Shown: positions 33,101 through 41,231, counted from the stretch's first letter. The stretch is DNA of 53,086 bases from CAKSFT01 sp045603125 (GCA_045603125.1 JAZULN010000030.1:1-53086); one strand, 5' to 3'. The notes: generated by a model not told the origin, from the sequence alone. Numbers and translations: made by a program.

Positions 33101-34909
33101 ATTAACGGTGGAGAATGGAAGACTTGTAATAAAGGCGATGAAATAATTCTTGCCGATGAAAATACTCCCGAAGGAAAATCTATGGCAGATATAGTGCTCC
33201 AGCTTCGGGCAAGCGATGGAACAAAAGAAAGCAAAATTTCCAGCTATATATATGAGTTTATTCCGCCATCACCGGTTATATCGCTAAAATCCGGAAGATA
33301 TATTAAGGAGCCACCCTCACATACTGTGATAAATTATTCGTCTTCAATCCCCCAAAATGAACAGGACAAATACGAGATTTATTATAGAGATGGAAAAACC
33401 GACATCTTCGCACAATATAGAACTGATATTCAAACAAAACTTTATATTACGGATTCAACCTCATATAAAGCATATACTGTTAATTCACAAACGGGAAAGC
33501 GTAGTAAAAATGCAATAAGCTATTACGTTGTGGAGTCGGATGGGGCACAAAGCGGACAAATATACACAACCGACGGCTTTGCGGTTGCCGATGGTGAAAC
33601 TTTATATATCGATTCTTATTGGTTGGATAAAGAAGGCTACCGAGAGGGAATTAAACTTCTTACCAAATCGGGAAACAGAATTATGTATAAATACACATAT
33701 AATAAAGTCTCGGGCGGGAGTGCCGGAAAAGATTTTCAAGTGTATGATCAAAATTCGCCTATAATAGTAAATTCTTTTATGAAGGATATTGTTATAGAGG
33801 CATATTTGATAGACAAAAATGGGACCGAAATAAAAGATTCAAGGTGTGTATTTAAATATGAATTTATCGATTTGGGAATCCCGACACCGTCTTTAGAAAA
33901 AGAAAATAAGACAATCTTTGCCAGCGGAACAAAGTACACAATCGATAGTATATATGATGAAAAAGATAATATAATTATTTATTATACACTTGACGGAACA
34001 GACCCTATATCGAGCGGTACTTCAACAGTTTATGGTCCTACAGATGAATCTCTTGAACTGACAGAAACTACCACGACAGTCAAAACTGTCTATTATAAAG
34101 CGTGTGGTTTGTGCCAAAATGCTGAGAGTTGTACTCACGGAATCTGGGGCGAACCCGGAGAATTTAAGTATTCTATAGAAAAAACTGTTGGTGGCGGTGG
34201 CGGAGGCGGTTCTTCCGGCGGTAGCAATAAAACAAGGAAATATACAGTTGATGTATTCGGATATGAACATCCTACTCATATTGGATACATAAACGGATAT
34301 CCTGACGGAAGCGTAAAACCTGACAGTGCTATTTCGCGTGAAGAAGTCGTTTCGATTCTTTATAGAATTAAGAACCATGACTATGAATCACCGTTTGAAA
34401 TTACGGGTACAGTTTTCCCTGATGTTGAGCTTCAAAGATGGTCAGTACGTGATATAGAATATATGACCGATAAAAATGTAATAACCGGATATCCTGACGG
34501 AGAATTTAAGCCAACTGCTAAATTAACAAGAGCAGAGTTTGCAGCCATTATATATCGCTTTGTAAATTTAGGCAATATATCAGCAGAAAACAAATTTACA
34601 GATCTTTCAGACGGGCACTGGGCATATAATGAAATTGTATCGCTTTGTGCTAAGGGATATATAAACGGATATGAGGATAATTCATTCAGACCGGAAAATA
34701 ATATCACACGTGCAGAAGTTATGACAGTTATAAATAAAATTCTGGGAAGAAAGCCCCTTGAAAGTTATGTAAAATCTCTGGACTTCAATCCATTTAATGA
34801 CTTATATGAAAATAAGTGGTATTATGTAGATGTATTGGAAGCGACAATCACTCATAACTATTGGCTGAATAATACCGGCTATGAATACAAGTGGGAAAAT
34901 TGGAAATAA
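30110..34909 (+). CDS. Giant SLH-anchored surface protein with chitobiase-type beta repeats
   Basis: The 1599-residue protein starts with a signal peptide. The middle is a run of short beta domains of the chitobiase/beta-hexosaminidase C-terminal type. Each has a YYTLDGSDP-like block with a KYTEGMITV-like end, for example near residues 340, 545, 630, 700, 790 and 1285. Such repeats act as spacers or carbohydrate-binding units. A Gly/Ser linker (about 1361-1372) leads to three SLH repeats (about 1378-1555, INGYPDGSVKP, ITGYPDGEFKP, INGYEDNSFRP). No enzyme domain is visible. It should project from the wall. The stop is followed by a strong terminator. Confidence 0.85.
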   Translation: MRYTKLGSLILAFIMMFSIASPEAVLGEESKKQTPRRVYLHARGKDPAGTYDFSEVLKDETTYLYFAIDDPNNLKNYDDSDITSPNISNAIKKAVSDTEENLRLEAKASSDKLVFENDSKKQEYIDKYISDRIEGVRNLAAYRGEQMARHTKPWDDLNGYTVKIYFDNTFFEFADTETTNASKRIDYTIPNKNITSSDFEGVINGIGVPESIGYYPEQEGSGVVSGNISCAYVRVFFSGTFLPKEENPDNWFNLCALPLKPKKTGTTQVYIDINTADEYTLELFAKHDSESLPTFQAQAQNGGKHTIIIKDSVRPNAPWATPTPADFVKGDSISLKCDDMENYNIYYTVNGSEKKLYTKPFTIDSTSVINCYCVKKTDTEEKNPSNTVSYKYEILPDKPLLFIGDGTEKTLITNVHNEKDTFTVYADNALEYDGILEAGTYIYYTFTDSEVSEYNSKDSDWVKLTPNNGNPLEIDSTKKVRLITVKESLNGAEISDVSVYLLGIMPGEITANPTSGEFTEPTKVTLECKKNPEAEIYYTLDGSDPRENGIKYTEGMITVTKDTTIRAVGLKDGIYGDVETFFYKINSKDSPIEAYLPSGEYEGECNVTLVTDSDDEILYSIDNGKSWETYKKVIQIKEDTTIIAKKKNSDKKYSFIYDIKPTAPVFVPESTHFSATDTVTIYSPDSVTDSVGKNEYTLYYTLNGDDPTDISKAIEVKNVLDTATVTITDYTVIKAIVCKNGDFSRVVEHTYNVNPTRPAEPVPTLNPGYYTQKIGENGFSTGFLAEQDGVVEIYYTVSYDGKFVADPVSGKPVYYDKNTPIDIKGRTIIKAIAVDVNNNTKSEVGIFEYIVTPEPPKAATEGKTKTRYIPVKAVEESIVNYKMGDYIGSVLAPQETFYIDMETGLAYKDVEGKNKLDPNQTSNITNKSENVLLELSAKLDGIESEKAVFRYSMTSDELAPPYADKPSGIYEEYSDGKNRIFKVKLDSLNLQDTISYRINGGEWKTCNKGDEIILADENTPEGKSMADIVLQLRASDGTKESKISSYIYEFIPPSPVISLKSGRYIKEPPSHTVINYSSSIPQNEQDKYEIYYRDGKTDIFAQYRTDIQTKLYITDSTSYKAYTVNSQTGKRSKNAISYYVVESDGAQSGQIYTTDGFAVADGETLYIDSYWLDKEGYREGIKLLTKSGNRIMYKYTYNKVSGGSAGKDFQVYDQNSPIIVNSFMKDIVIEAYLIDKNGTEIKDSRCVFKYEFIDLGIPTPSLEKENKTIFASGTKYTIDSIYDEKDNIIIYYTLDGTDPISSGTSTVYGPTDESLELTETTTTVKTVYYKACGLCQNAESCTHGIWGEPGEFKYSIEKTVGGGGGGGSSGGSNKTRKYTVDVFGYEHPTHIGYINGYPDGSVKPDSAISREEVVSILYRIKNHDYESPFEITGTVFPDVELQRWSVRDIEYMTDKNVITGYPDGEFKPTAKLTRAEFAAIIYRFVNLGNISAENKFTDLSDGHWAYNEIVSLCAKGYINGYEDNSFRPENNITRAEVMTVINKILGRKPLESYVKSLDFNPFNDLYENKWYYVDVLEATITHNYWLNNTGYEYKWENWK

Positions 34910-34917
34910 CCAAATAA

Positions 34918-34947
34918 AAGGCGGGGCTATATTGCCCCGCTATTTTT
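34918..34947 (+). terminator. Terminator of the surface-protein locus
   Basis: GCGGGGC/GCCCCGC stem with a six-base loop and TATTTTTG. Confidence 0.85.
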
Positions 34948-35015
34948 GTGACCGCAAAATAATCCGCAAAACTAATGAATTTATGTTGCGAAATCCGACA
35001 ATAAACAAAAAAAGA

Positions 35016-35044
35016 TTGACAAAAGGGTTATGATAACTTATAAT
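35016..35044 (+). promoter_or_regulatory. Consensus promoter of the zinc-ribbon gene
   Basis: TTGACA and TATAAT with 17-base spacing; the spacer nearly duplicates that at 21726-21754. Confidence 0.75.
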
Positions 35045-35092
35045 AATCGTGTAAAATCAGGGAAAACCCTATATAAAGAAAGGAATAAAACT

Positions 35093-35359
35093 ATGACTTT
35101 ATACAGTAGAAAAACTAAAACAAAGGAACTAAATTTTCGTCAGAACATTGATTGCCCTAACTGTAATAGACCGGGCAGCCTAAGAGCGTTTAAGTCTTTC
35201 AGACAATTTTCTATCAATTTCATACCGCTTTTTAAGTATAAAAAGCAGTGGTATTTAGAAACCACCTGTTGTGGCAAGAAATATCTTCTTTCAGAAGAAG
35301 TTGGAAAGCAGATTGAAGCCGGAATAAAAAAAGACATTTCACTTAGCGAATTAAGATAA
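35093..35359 (+). CDS. Small zinc-ribbon protein
   Basis: The 88-residue protein begins at ATG 35093, after AAAGAAAGGA; an upstream in-frame start overlaps the promoter and is rejected. CPNC (about residues 20-23) and a CCGKKYLLS block (about 57) would form one zinc ribbon, with the hydrophobic segment FSINFIPLF between. This is the layout of small clostridial zinc-ribbon proteins of unknown function. The DMT transporter gene follows after 20 bases. Confidence 0.7.
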   Translation: MTLYSRKTKTKELNFRQNIDCPNCNRPGSLRAFKSFRQFSINFIPLFKYKKQWYLETTCCGKKYLLSEEVGKQIEAGIKKDISLSELR

Positions 35360-35379
35360 CGACATAAAAGGAAAAGACA

Positions 35380-36258
35380 ATGAACTACCTACTGATACTT
35401 TTGTCAATCAGCATGGAAACATGCAAAAATATATTTTTAAATAGCTTTTCAAAAGATGGTCCGAAAAACGACGCAGATATCTATAAATTCAACACAAGTC
35501 TTTATATAGGATCTGCACTAATACTCTTGCCTATGATCGGGACATTCCGTGTGTCATCATTTTCCCTTCTGATGGCGGTGGCATTTGCCGCGGTCACATC
35601 GCTTTGCCAGATATTTTACCTAAAGGCACTAAAGCACGGGTCTATGGCATACAGTACATTTTTAATGGGCTCAGGTCTCATAATCCCCACAATTTGCGGA
35701 ATCCTTTTTTGGGGCGAAACCCCGAAAATCACGCAATATATAGCCTTTCCGCTGCTATTACTAGCAATGGGTTTAGTCTTAGCACCCAAAAAAGGTGAGG
35801 AAGAAAAGTTTAAAATAACAGGAAAATGGCTCTTTTCAGCCCTGATGACCCTTGTTTTTACCGGATTGATTGGGGTTATTCAGGCTGTGCATCAGGAATC
35901 GGAATTTAAGGGCGAGATTATGCCGTTTTTGGTGTATACCTTTATTTTTACCACTTTGGGAAACTACATAGTATACTTAATTACAAATAAAACCCAGGAA
36001 AAATCCACATATAAAATAAAGAGTAAAGTCACGGTATTTGCTGTGATATCGGGATTGTTTATGGGTGTTGTAAACTGGTTAAACCTCTACCTTGCAGGAT
36101 GCGGATTATCAAAAATTATAGTATTTCCTGCCCTAAACGGCGGACTTATATTTATGTCACTCTTGGCGGCAGTAATATTCTTTAAGGAAAAACCGTCGCC
36201 CAGACAGTGGGTCGGCATGATAGCCGGAATAACGGCGTTATGTCTTCTGGGATTATAA
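35380..36258 (+). CDS. DMT/EamA-type membrane transporter
   Basis: The 292-residue membrane protein has about ten hydrophobic segments in two repeats. Each repeat carries the EamA pattern: QIFYLKALKHGSMAYSTFLM in the first, and ALNGGLIFMSLLAAVIFFKE with RQWVGMIAGITALCLLG in the second. This is the drug/metabolite transporter superfamily, exporting or importing small metabolites; the substrate cannot be told. It is probably co-transcribed with the zinc-ribbon gene and ends at a terminator. Confidence 0.85.
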   Translation: MNYLLILLSISMETCKNIFLNSFSKDGPKNDADIYKFNTSLYIGSALILLPMIGTFRVSSFSLLMAVAFAAVTSLCQIFYLKALKHGSMAYSTFLMGSGLIIPTICGILFWGETPKITQYIAFPLLLLAMGLVLAPKKGEEEKFKITGKWLFSALMTLVFTGLIGVIQAVHQESEFKGEIMPFLVYTFIFTTLGNYIVYLITNKTQEKSTYKIKSKVTVFAVISGLFMGVVNWLNLYLAGCGLSKIIVFPALNGGLIFMSLLAAVIFFKEKPSPRQWVGMIAGITALCLLGL

Positions 36259-36274
36259 AAATTAAATAATAAAA

Positions 36275-36302
36275 AAGTGCCAAACTTTTAAGTTTGGCAC
36301 TT
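36275..36302. terminator. Bidirectional terminator
   Basis: AAGTGCCAAACTT pairs perfectly with AAGTTTGGCACTT, between convergent transporter genes, with A/T tracts on both sides. Confidence 0.85.
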
Positions 36303-36308
36303 ATATTT

Positions 36309-37406
36309 TTATTTAACCAACATTACCGCAACGGTCAGAATTATTAAAAATCCGAAGTTAAAGGCAGAAAACATACCGATATAGTATTTAGCTTTTCCCG
36401 GGTTATGTTTTGTATATTCTTTAAAGGTTATTAGGCTTGCTAACGACGAAATCAATGTCCCCACACCGCCGATATTTACACCTAAGAGCAGGTCCCGGTA
36501 ATTTTCGGTAAATTGGGATAGCAGTATTGCCGAGGGGACATTGCTTATAATCTGGCAGGATAGGATGCTAAATAGTAGTGTACTTTTATTGAGTAAATAG
36601 GAGAAAATCTCTCTTACCGCCCCGATTCTTGCCATATTCCCTGAGAATATAAAGAAGAAAACAAAGGTAAGAAGGAGGGGGTAATCCACCATCTTCAATG
36701 CCTTTCTGTCTACAAAAAATAGAACAAGGGGGATAATAATAAGCCCCAGCTGATAGGGAATAGTTCTGAAAACAATCAGCGTTGCCAAAATAAAAAGTGC
36801 AAGGTATAAAAACGCACGCCCCATTGGAAGAAAAGAGACTGTATCGTCAATCTCAAGGGGTTCTTCTTTTACAAAAATTACGCAGCACATGGTAATGAGG
36901 GCGATTGAGAATAAAAACGGGAAAAGCATAATCCACATAAACTCCAAAGTTGGAATGTTATAGTGAGAATATATGTATAAATTTTGTGGATTCCCAAAGG
37001 GGGTTAGCATTCCACCGAGATTTGCCGCAATGTTTTGCATTATAAAGGTAAAGGCCATATACTTTTTCTTTCCCGTTGATATTAACACAAAATACCCTAA
37101 AGGAAGAAAGGTCAAAAGTGCCATATCGTTGGCAATCAGCATTGAGCCGATAAATGTTATGTAAACCAAACCCAGAATACTCATTCTTGCCGTTTTAAAT
37201 AGTTTTACAATTTTCTGGGCTAAGATATAGAAAAAATTTATGTTTTTTAAAGCATCTACAACTGCCAACACCAAAAAAAGACAGGATAGTGTCTTATAAT
37301 CAAAATACCCAAGATACTCCCTGTCGGGGGGTACAAAAAAACAAGTTATCAAAGCGGCTAAAAATGCTATTAGAATAACCGCATTTTTCTTTAAAAAACC
37401 TACCAT
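36309..37406 (-). CDS. SLC13/ArsB-like ion or anion transporter
   Basis: The 365-residue protein has about ten membrane segments and the pattern of the ion-transporter superfamily: FIGSMLIANDMALLTFLP, followed by QNIAANLGGMLTPFGNPQNLYI, the repeated Asn/Gly/Pro motif of ArsB/NhaD/SLC13 carriers. A second repeat is in FSILSCQIISNVPSAILLSQF. The substrate could be a dicarboxylate, arsenite or sodium ions; no arsenic or citrate genes are adjacent. The start is ATG at 37406, after a GAGGTGG site; a longer frame from 37451 lacks one. Confidence 0.82.
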   Translation of the reverse strand: MVGFLKKNAVILIAFLAALITCFFVPPDREYLGYFDYKTLSCLFLVLAVVDALKNINFFYILAQKIVKLFKTARMSILGLVYITFIGSMLIANDMALLTFLPLGYFVLISTGKKKYMAFTFIMQNIAANLGGMLTPFGNPQNLYIYSHYNIPTLEFMWIMLFPFLFSIALITMCCVIFVKEEPLEIDDTVSFLPMGRAFLYLALFILATLIVFRTIPYQLGLIIIPLVLFFVDRKALKMVDYPLLLTFVFFFIFSGNMARIGAVREIFSYLLNKSTLLFSILSCQIISNVPSAILLSQFTENYRDLLLGVNIGGVGTLISSLASLITFKEYTKHNPGKAKYYIGMFSAFNFGFLIILTVAVMLVK

Positions 37407-37441
37407 TTTTCCACCTCGTGCTAAAAATTCCCACAAGGCAT

Positions 37442-37470
37442 ATGATACCATAGATGTTGGAGTTTGTCAA
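37442..37470 (-). promoter_or_regulatory. Promoter of the SLC13/ArsB-like gene
   Basis: On the minus strand TTGACA and TATCAT are spaced by 17 bases, about 36 bases before the start. Confidence 0.65.
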
Positions 37471-37615
37471 ATAAAAAGGGATGTAAAAAAAGTCCAGAAC
37501 GCAAAACAAAATAAATATATAGAGAATATAGAATATTAAATACATTGATTACAAATTATAATGAAGAAAAATCTCAGATTTTTGAATTTCTTAAAATTTT
37601 ATTTGTTTTGCTATA

Positions 37616-37699
37616 AAAAAATATAGTCACTCGGCGTACCTTCGTACGCTGTCGGATAACCAAAAGCAGGGCAAATGCCTTGCTTTTGCTATATTTTTT
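37616..37699. other. Three-stem structured element
   Basis: AAAAAATATAG (37616-37626) pairs with CTATATTTTTT (37689-37699). Inside lie GCGTAC-cttc-GTACGC (about 37638) and CAAAAGCA/TGCTTTTG (about 37661-37688). The fold is a three-way junction. The element sits in the 384-bp gap between the transporter and fba, which holds no gene. It may be a small RNA, a repeat element or both; the terminal U run on both strands would also stop transcription. Confidence 0.55.
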
Positions 37700-37730
37700 C
37701 ATTCTGAATCATTTTTTCCTATCCCTACAA

Positions 37731-37764
37731 AAAGGCAGAAACGAAGTAATCGTTTCTGCCTTTT
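37731..37764 (-). terminator. Terminator of fba
   Basis: A 14-bp perfect stem (AAAGGCAGAAACGA and complement) with a five-base loop stands 27 bases beyond the fba stop. T/A tracts suit the minus strand. Confidence 0.85.
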
Positions 37765-37790
37765 GAAATTGCTGTCTATGAGCACGTATT

Positions 37791-38654
37791 TTACGCTTTT
37801 CCTACAGAACCGAAAAGTTCCATCTTTTCCTTTACAATTTCCTTAATTGCAGCACAACCAGGAGCCAAAAGCTTTCTTGGGTCAAAGCCCTTACCTTCCA
37901 AATCCTTGCCCTCTTCGATGTATTTTCTTGTTGCTGCCTGGAAGTATAGCTGGCATTCGGTGTTTACGTTGATTTTTGCAACTCCAAGAGAAATGCCGGT
38001 CTTAATCATGTCTGCCGGAATACCTGTGCCACCGTGAAGAACTAATGGCATATCGCCTGTTAATTCCTTAATCTTTGCAAGAGCATCGAAATCTAGGCCC
38101 ATCCAGTTTGCCGGGTATTTGCCGTGGATGTTACCGATACCTGCTGCTAAAAAGCCTACACCTAAATCTGCGATTTGCTTACATTCGTTCGGGTCTGCGA
38201 TTTCGCCGGCACCAACAACTCCGTCTTCTTCGCCGCCGATTGAACCAACTTCAGCCTCAAGTGAAATACCTTTTTCTTCGCAAATCTTAACCAATTCCTT
38301 GGTCTTTTGGATGTTTTCTTCGATTGGGTAATGAGATCCGTCGAACATTACCGATGAAAAACCTGCCTCGATACATTTTAAGCAAGCCTCATATGAGCCG
38401 TGATCTAAGTGAAGTGCCACAGGAACGGTGATGCCTAAATCTTCAATCATTGCCTTTACCATTGCGGCAACTGTCTTAAAGCCTGTCATATACTTACCTG
38501 CACCTTCAGATACTCCTAAGATTACAGGTGACTTATTTTCTTCTGCTGTTTGTAAAATTGATTTGGTCCATTCAAGGTTATTGATATTGAATTGACCTAC
38601 GGCATATTTCCCTTCTACCGCTTTCTTTAGCATTTCTGTTGCTGGAACTAACAT
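37791..38654 (-). CDS. fba: Fructose-1,6-bisphosphate aldolase, class II
   Basis: It cleaves fructose-1,6-bisphosphate to glyceraldehyde-3-phosphate and dihydroxyacetone phosphate in glycolysis. The 287-residue protein has the class II zinc and substrate blocks PVALHLDHGSYEACLKCIEA, FSSVMFDGSHYPIEENI, and VLHGGTGIPADMI with GVAKINVNTE at the end. Length is normal for the small class II form. The ATG at 38654 has a GAGGAGG site; a longer frame from 38702 overlaps the upstream gene and is rejected. The zinc-ribbon gene ends four bases upstream, so they form one operon. Confidence 0.97.
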   Translation of the reverse strand: MLVPATEMLKKAVEGKYAVGQFNINNLEWTKSILQTAEENKSPVILGVSEGAGKYMTGFKTVAAMVKAMIEDLGITVPVALHLDHGSYEACLKCIEAGFSSVMFDGSHYPIEENIQKTKELVKICEEKGISLEAEVGSIGGEEDGVVGAGEIADPNECKQIADLGVGFLAAGIGNIHGKYPANWMGLDFDALAKIKELTGDMPLVLHGGTGIPADMIKTGISLGVAKINVNTECQLYFQAATRKYIEEGKDLEGKGFDPRKLLAPGCAAIKEIVKEKMELFGSVGKA

Positions 38655-38658
38655 AGTT

Positions 38659-39294
38659 CTAATCCTCCTCGTTATTATTTGAAAATTTATCAGAAAGCAC
38701 AATGGTGCTTGCTTTCATAATTAAATCCAGGTCTTCCTCGGTTGCGAAAAATTCCTTTTTGTTGCCGCAAGACTTGCAGATAAGGGTGATTTTGTCTTCC
38801 TCAAGAAGCATTTTCACATCGGGTGAATCACAGGTACACTCTACATTATCTGACTTTGCCAATTCATTTATACATTCAATCAGGTCATACATAATGGTAA
38901 AAGTGTCGTCTAATTCGGCAATTCCCTCGAGCATATCCGAGATGTTGTCGTTTTGTATGTCCATTTGCGAGTCTATATATTCCTCATTGTCGCCGACATA
39001 AAGGACACCCACCTCCCAAGCCGGACAATTTAAGGCAAAATATTTCTTGCCCCAGAAGGTACGCTTTGTCAAGGTGTATGTGTGGGTTTCGTCGCAGGCA
39101 GGACAGTTTACCGAGATTTTATACTTATCCTTCATTTCACGGATTTCCCACATTGGTGTATGGCAATCGTTATCGGGGCAAATATTAGAAACCGGTTTTC
39201 CACCCGAAAAACTGAAGATGTTAATTTGTTTTTTCGATACTTCCGCACATTCGGGGCAGGTTGCCGCCACGATGCGGTTAGAATTCATTAACAT
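38659..39294 (-). CDS. Multi-zinc-ribbon protein upstream of fba
   Basis: The 211-residue protein has several cysteine pairs: CPEC (13-16), CPDNDC (about 40), CPAC (64-67), CTC (about 151) and CKSC (about 173), arranged as two or three zinc ribbons with a helical acidic segment (about 105-150) between. I know this type as a clostridial protein often adjacent to fba; function is unknown, with nucleic-acid or protein binding likely. The ATG is preceded by AGGAG. It is co-transcribed with fba, and the glycosylase gene lies 47 bases upstream. Confidence 0.75.
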   Translation of the reverse strand: MLMNSNRIVAATCPECAEVSKKQINIFSFSGGKPVSNICPDNDCHTPMWEIREMKDKYKISVNCPACDETHTYTLTKRTFWGKKYFALNCPAWEVGVLYVGDNEEYIDSQMDIQNDNISDMLEGIAELDDTFTIMYDLIECINELAKSDNVECTCDSPDVKMLLEEDKITLICKSCGNKKEFFATEEDLDLIMKASTIVLSDKFSNNNEED

Positions 39295-39341
39295 ATCATT
39301 CTCCTATCCTTTACACTCAATATGTGAAATTTAAAAAATAG

Positions 39342-40208
39342 TTAGTCGATTTTATTTTCCCTTGCATAGAAAAACAGGTATTGCTGGGCATAGCCGCCAA
39401 GGTCACCAAAAGTGGTTTTTGCAAATTCCGAGATTTTTTGAATTGATTCTTCACCGTCAAAATAAAAGTGTTCCATAACCCGCTTTACCCAGACATCGAC
39501 AGGAAAACTCTCTCGTTTTGAAAGCCCGAAAAGTAAGATACAGTCTGCAACTTTATTTCCCACTCCCTTAATTTTCATAAGCTCTTTTTTTGCATCGGCA
39601 TAAGAAAGGGATCTTAGCTTTTCTTCCGAGATTTCGCCTGATAAAAACTTATCCCGGGCATCCAGGATGTATTTGTCGCGATACCCCGCCTTAATTATTC
39701 CTAAATCCTCCAGGGTGATGCTTGAAATTTTTTCGGGGGTGGGGAATGTGTAAAACTCCATACCCTCCGATATGATTTTTTCGCCAAAGTTATAACAAAA
39801 GCTCTCGATTATCTTTTTAATTCTCGGGATATTGTTTGATGCAGAAATTATGAAGGATATAACCGCTTCCCAAAGGTCTTGCCTCAATATCCTGATTCCG
39901 CCGCCAAAGGCGATTGCCTCTTTTAAAACCGGGTCTTTTGAAAGCCTTCTTTTGATTTCTGAATAGTCGGTCAAAAGGTCAAAATAATCCTCAAATATAG
40001 CTTTGAAGTCTTGAAAAGAGGTATTTTTTAATATCACCTCATCACCCGACTGGGTTATTGTTAAAACCCGACCCTTTGCTACACCCCGATAGCAATTTTT
40101 TGATATTTCATTAAACCGAAAACACTGACCGCACTCGAAAATGTGGGTAAGATTAAAAGAATCGGGGTTTTTTAGGATTATACTGTTATCTTTTTCGATT
40201 ATATTCAT
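39342..40208 (-). CDS. 8-oxoguanine DNA glycosylase/AP lyase (Ogg-type)
   Basis: The 288-residue base-excision repair enzyme removes oxidised guanine. It has an N-terminal domain with FECGQCFRFNEI, then the helix-hairpin-helix GPD fold. The hairpin is LMKIKGVGNKVADCILLFGL with the nucleophilic Lys, and the catalytic Asp is in FPVDVWVKRV. This is the arrangement of eukaryote-like OGG1/AlkA proteins found in Clostridia. The ATG at 40208 is used; a TTG codon 21 bases upstream also opens the frame but has no ribosome binding site. Confidence 0.85.
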   Translation of the reverse strand: MNIIEKDNSIILKNPDSFNLTHIFECGQCFRFNEISKNCYRGVAKGRVLTITQSGDEVILKNTSFQDFKAIFEDYFDLLTDYSEIKRRLSKDPVLKEAIAFGGGIRILRQDLWEAVISFIISASNNIPRIKKIIESFCYNFGEKIISEGMEFYTFPTPEKISSITLEDLGIIKAGYRDKYILDARDKFLSGEISEEKLRSLSYADAKKELMKIKGVGNKVADCILLFGLSKRESFPVDVWVKRVMEHFYFDGEESIQKISEFAKTTFGDLGGYAQQYLFFYARENKID

Positions 40209-40255
40209 AATCCACCTTAAAATTATCAATCAGAGTTAATTTTTCATACATGTCA

Positions 40256-40284
40256 ATTATAGCATACAATCGGTGATAAATCAA
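40256..40284 (-). promoter_or_regulatory. Promoter of the glycosylase gene
   Basis: On the minus strand TTGATT and TATAAT are spaced by 17 bases with an extended TG before the -10. Confidence 0.65.
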
Positions 40285-40308
40285 TAAAAATGTGAATTTT
40301 AAGAAAAC

Positions 40309-40338
40309 AAAAAAAGGAATAAAAATATTCCTTTTTTT
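40309..40338 (-). terminator. Terminator of noc
   Basis: AAAAAAAGGAAT/ATTCCTTTTTTT stem with A and T runs, 18 bases beyond the noc stop. Confidence 0.8.
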
Positions 40339-40355
40339 AGCATTATTTTATAGTT

Positions 40356-41171
40356 TTATTCCGTCTCCTTCGAGTTTTTCTGCACCTTTATGATGTATTC
40401 AACACCCCAGTCGAAGTTTTTCTCCTTCATATCTGCCTGAACGCCGTTTTCACGCATTATGTCGATGGCTTGTTTTATGGTGTTGGTAAACATCCGCATA
40501 TCGTGATAGGCAGAAATTTTCAAACGCCGTTTGGTCTGGGTCTTGGTGTTTAAAAGCTCCTTTACAAGATCCTCCGACTGCTTGACGTTTAACTGCTGGT
40601 CGTGGATTGTCTGTGCTGCCATACATTGGAGCTCCTCACTTGTAAGATGTAAAAGTGCACGGGCGTGGCGTTCGCTGAGGGAATAGTCGGAGATGAGTGA
40701 TTGAACCTTTTTTGTAAACCTCAAAAGCCTTAATTTATTCGCGACGGTGGACTGGCTTTTGCCGAGGCGTCTTGCCAATTCCTCCTGAGTGATGCCCTGG
40801 TCATGGATAAGACGCTGATACCCTTGTGCAATCTCAAAAAAAGACAGGTCCTCTCGCTGGAGGTTTTCTAAAAGGGCGATTAGTGCTGATTTATTCTCAT
40901 CCGCCTCAAGGACAATGCAGGGAATGGAGGTTAGCCCCGCCATTTTAGAGGCACGAAATCTTCGTTCACCGGCTACGATTTCGTAAAATGTGCGAACCCG
41001 TCTTACCGATATTGGCTGCAAAACTCCGTTTTCCGAGATGGAGGCAGAAAGCTCTTCAAGGCCTGTGGAGTCAAAGTTCTTTCTCGGCTGGTTGGGGTTT
41101 GGTTTTATAAGGGCTATTGGGATAGACTCCACGCGGATTTTTTCCTTGTCTTTTTTAAATATATCAATCAT
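40356..41171 (-). CDS. noc: Nucleoid occlusion protein / ParB-like
   Basis: The 271-residue ParB-family protein has the N-terminal CTPase domain with IKPNPNQPRKNFDS and the GERRFRASKMAG box. The helix-turn-helix contains QEELARRLGKSQSTVANKLR, and a short C-terminal dimerisation domain follows. Position next to rsmG, together with the KTQTKRRLK segment, supports Noc rather than Spo0J; Noc keeps the division septum off the nucleoid. A second ParB elsewhere in the genome would be expected. No perfect Noc-binding or parS palindrome is visible in this window. Confidence 0.88.
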   Translation of the reverse strand: MIDIFKKDKEKIRVESIPIALIKPNPNQPRKNFDSTGLEELSASISENGVLQPISVRRVRTFYEIVAGERRFRASKMAGLTSIPCIVLEADENKSALIALLENLQREDLSFFEIAQGYQRLIHDQGITQEELARRLGKSQSTVANKLRLLRFTKKVQSLISDYSLSERHARALLHLTSEELQCMAAQTIHDQQLNVKQSEDLVKELLNTKTQTKRRLKISAYHDMRMFTNTIKQAIDIMRENGVQADMKEKNFDWGVEYIIKVQKNSKETE

Positions 41172-41199
41172 AAAAATGTCCCTTTCTAAAGAAATTTGT

Positions 41200-41231
41200 C
41201 AATAGCCGATAGCTTTCGCTATCGGCTATTG
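41200..41231. repeat. Perfect 14-bp hairpin between noc and rsmG
   Basis: CAATAGCCGATAGC and its exact complement with a TTTC loop lie 29 bases before the noc start. It has no T run on either strand and so is a regulatory or RNA-structure candidate rather than a terminator. Confidence 0.6.
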
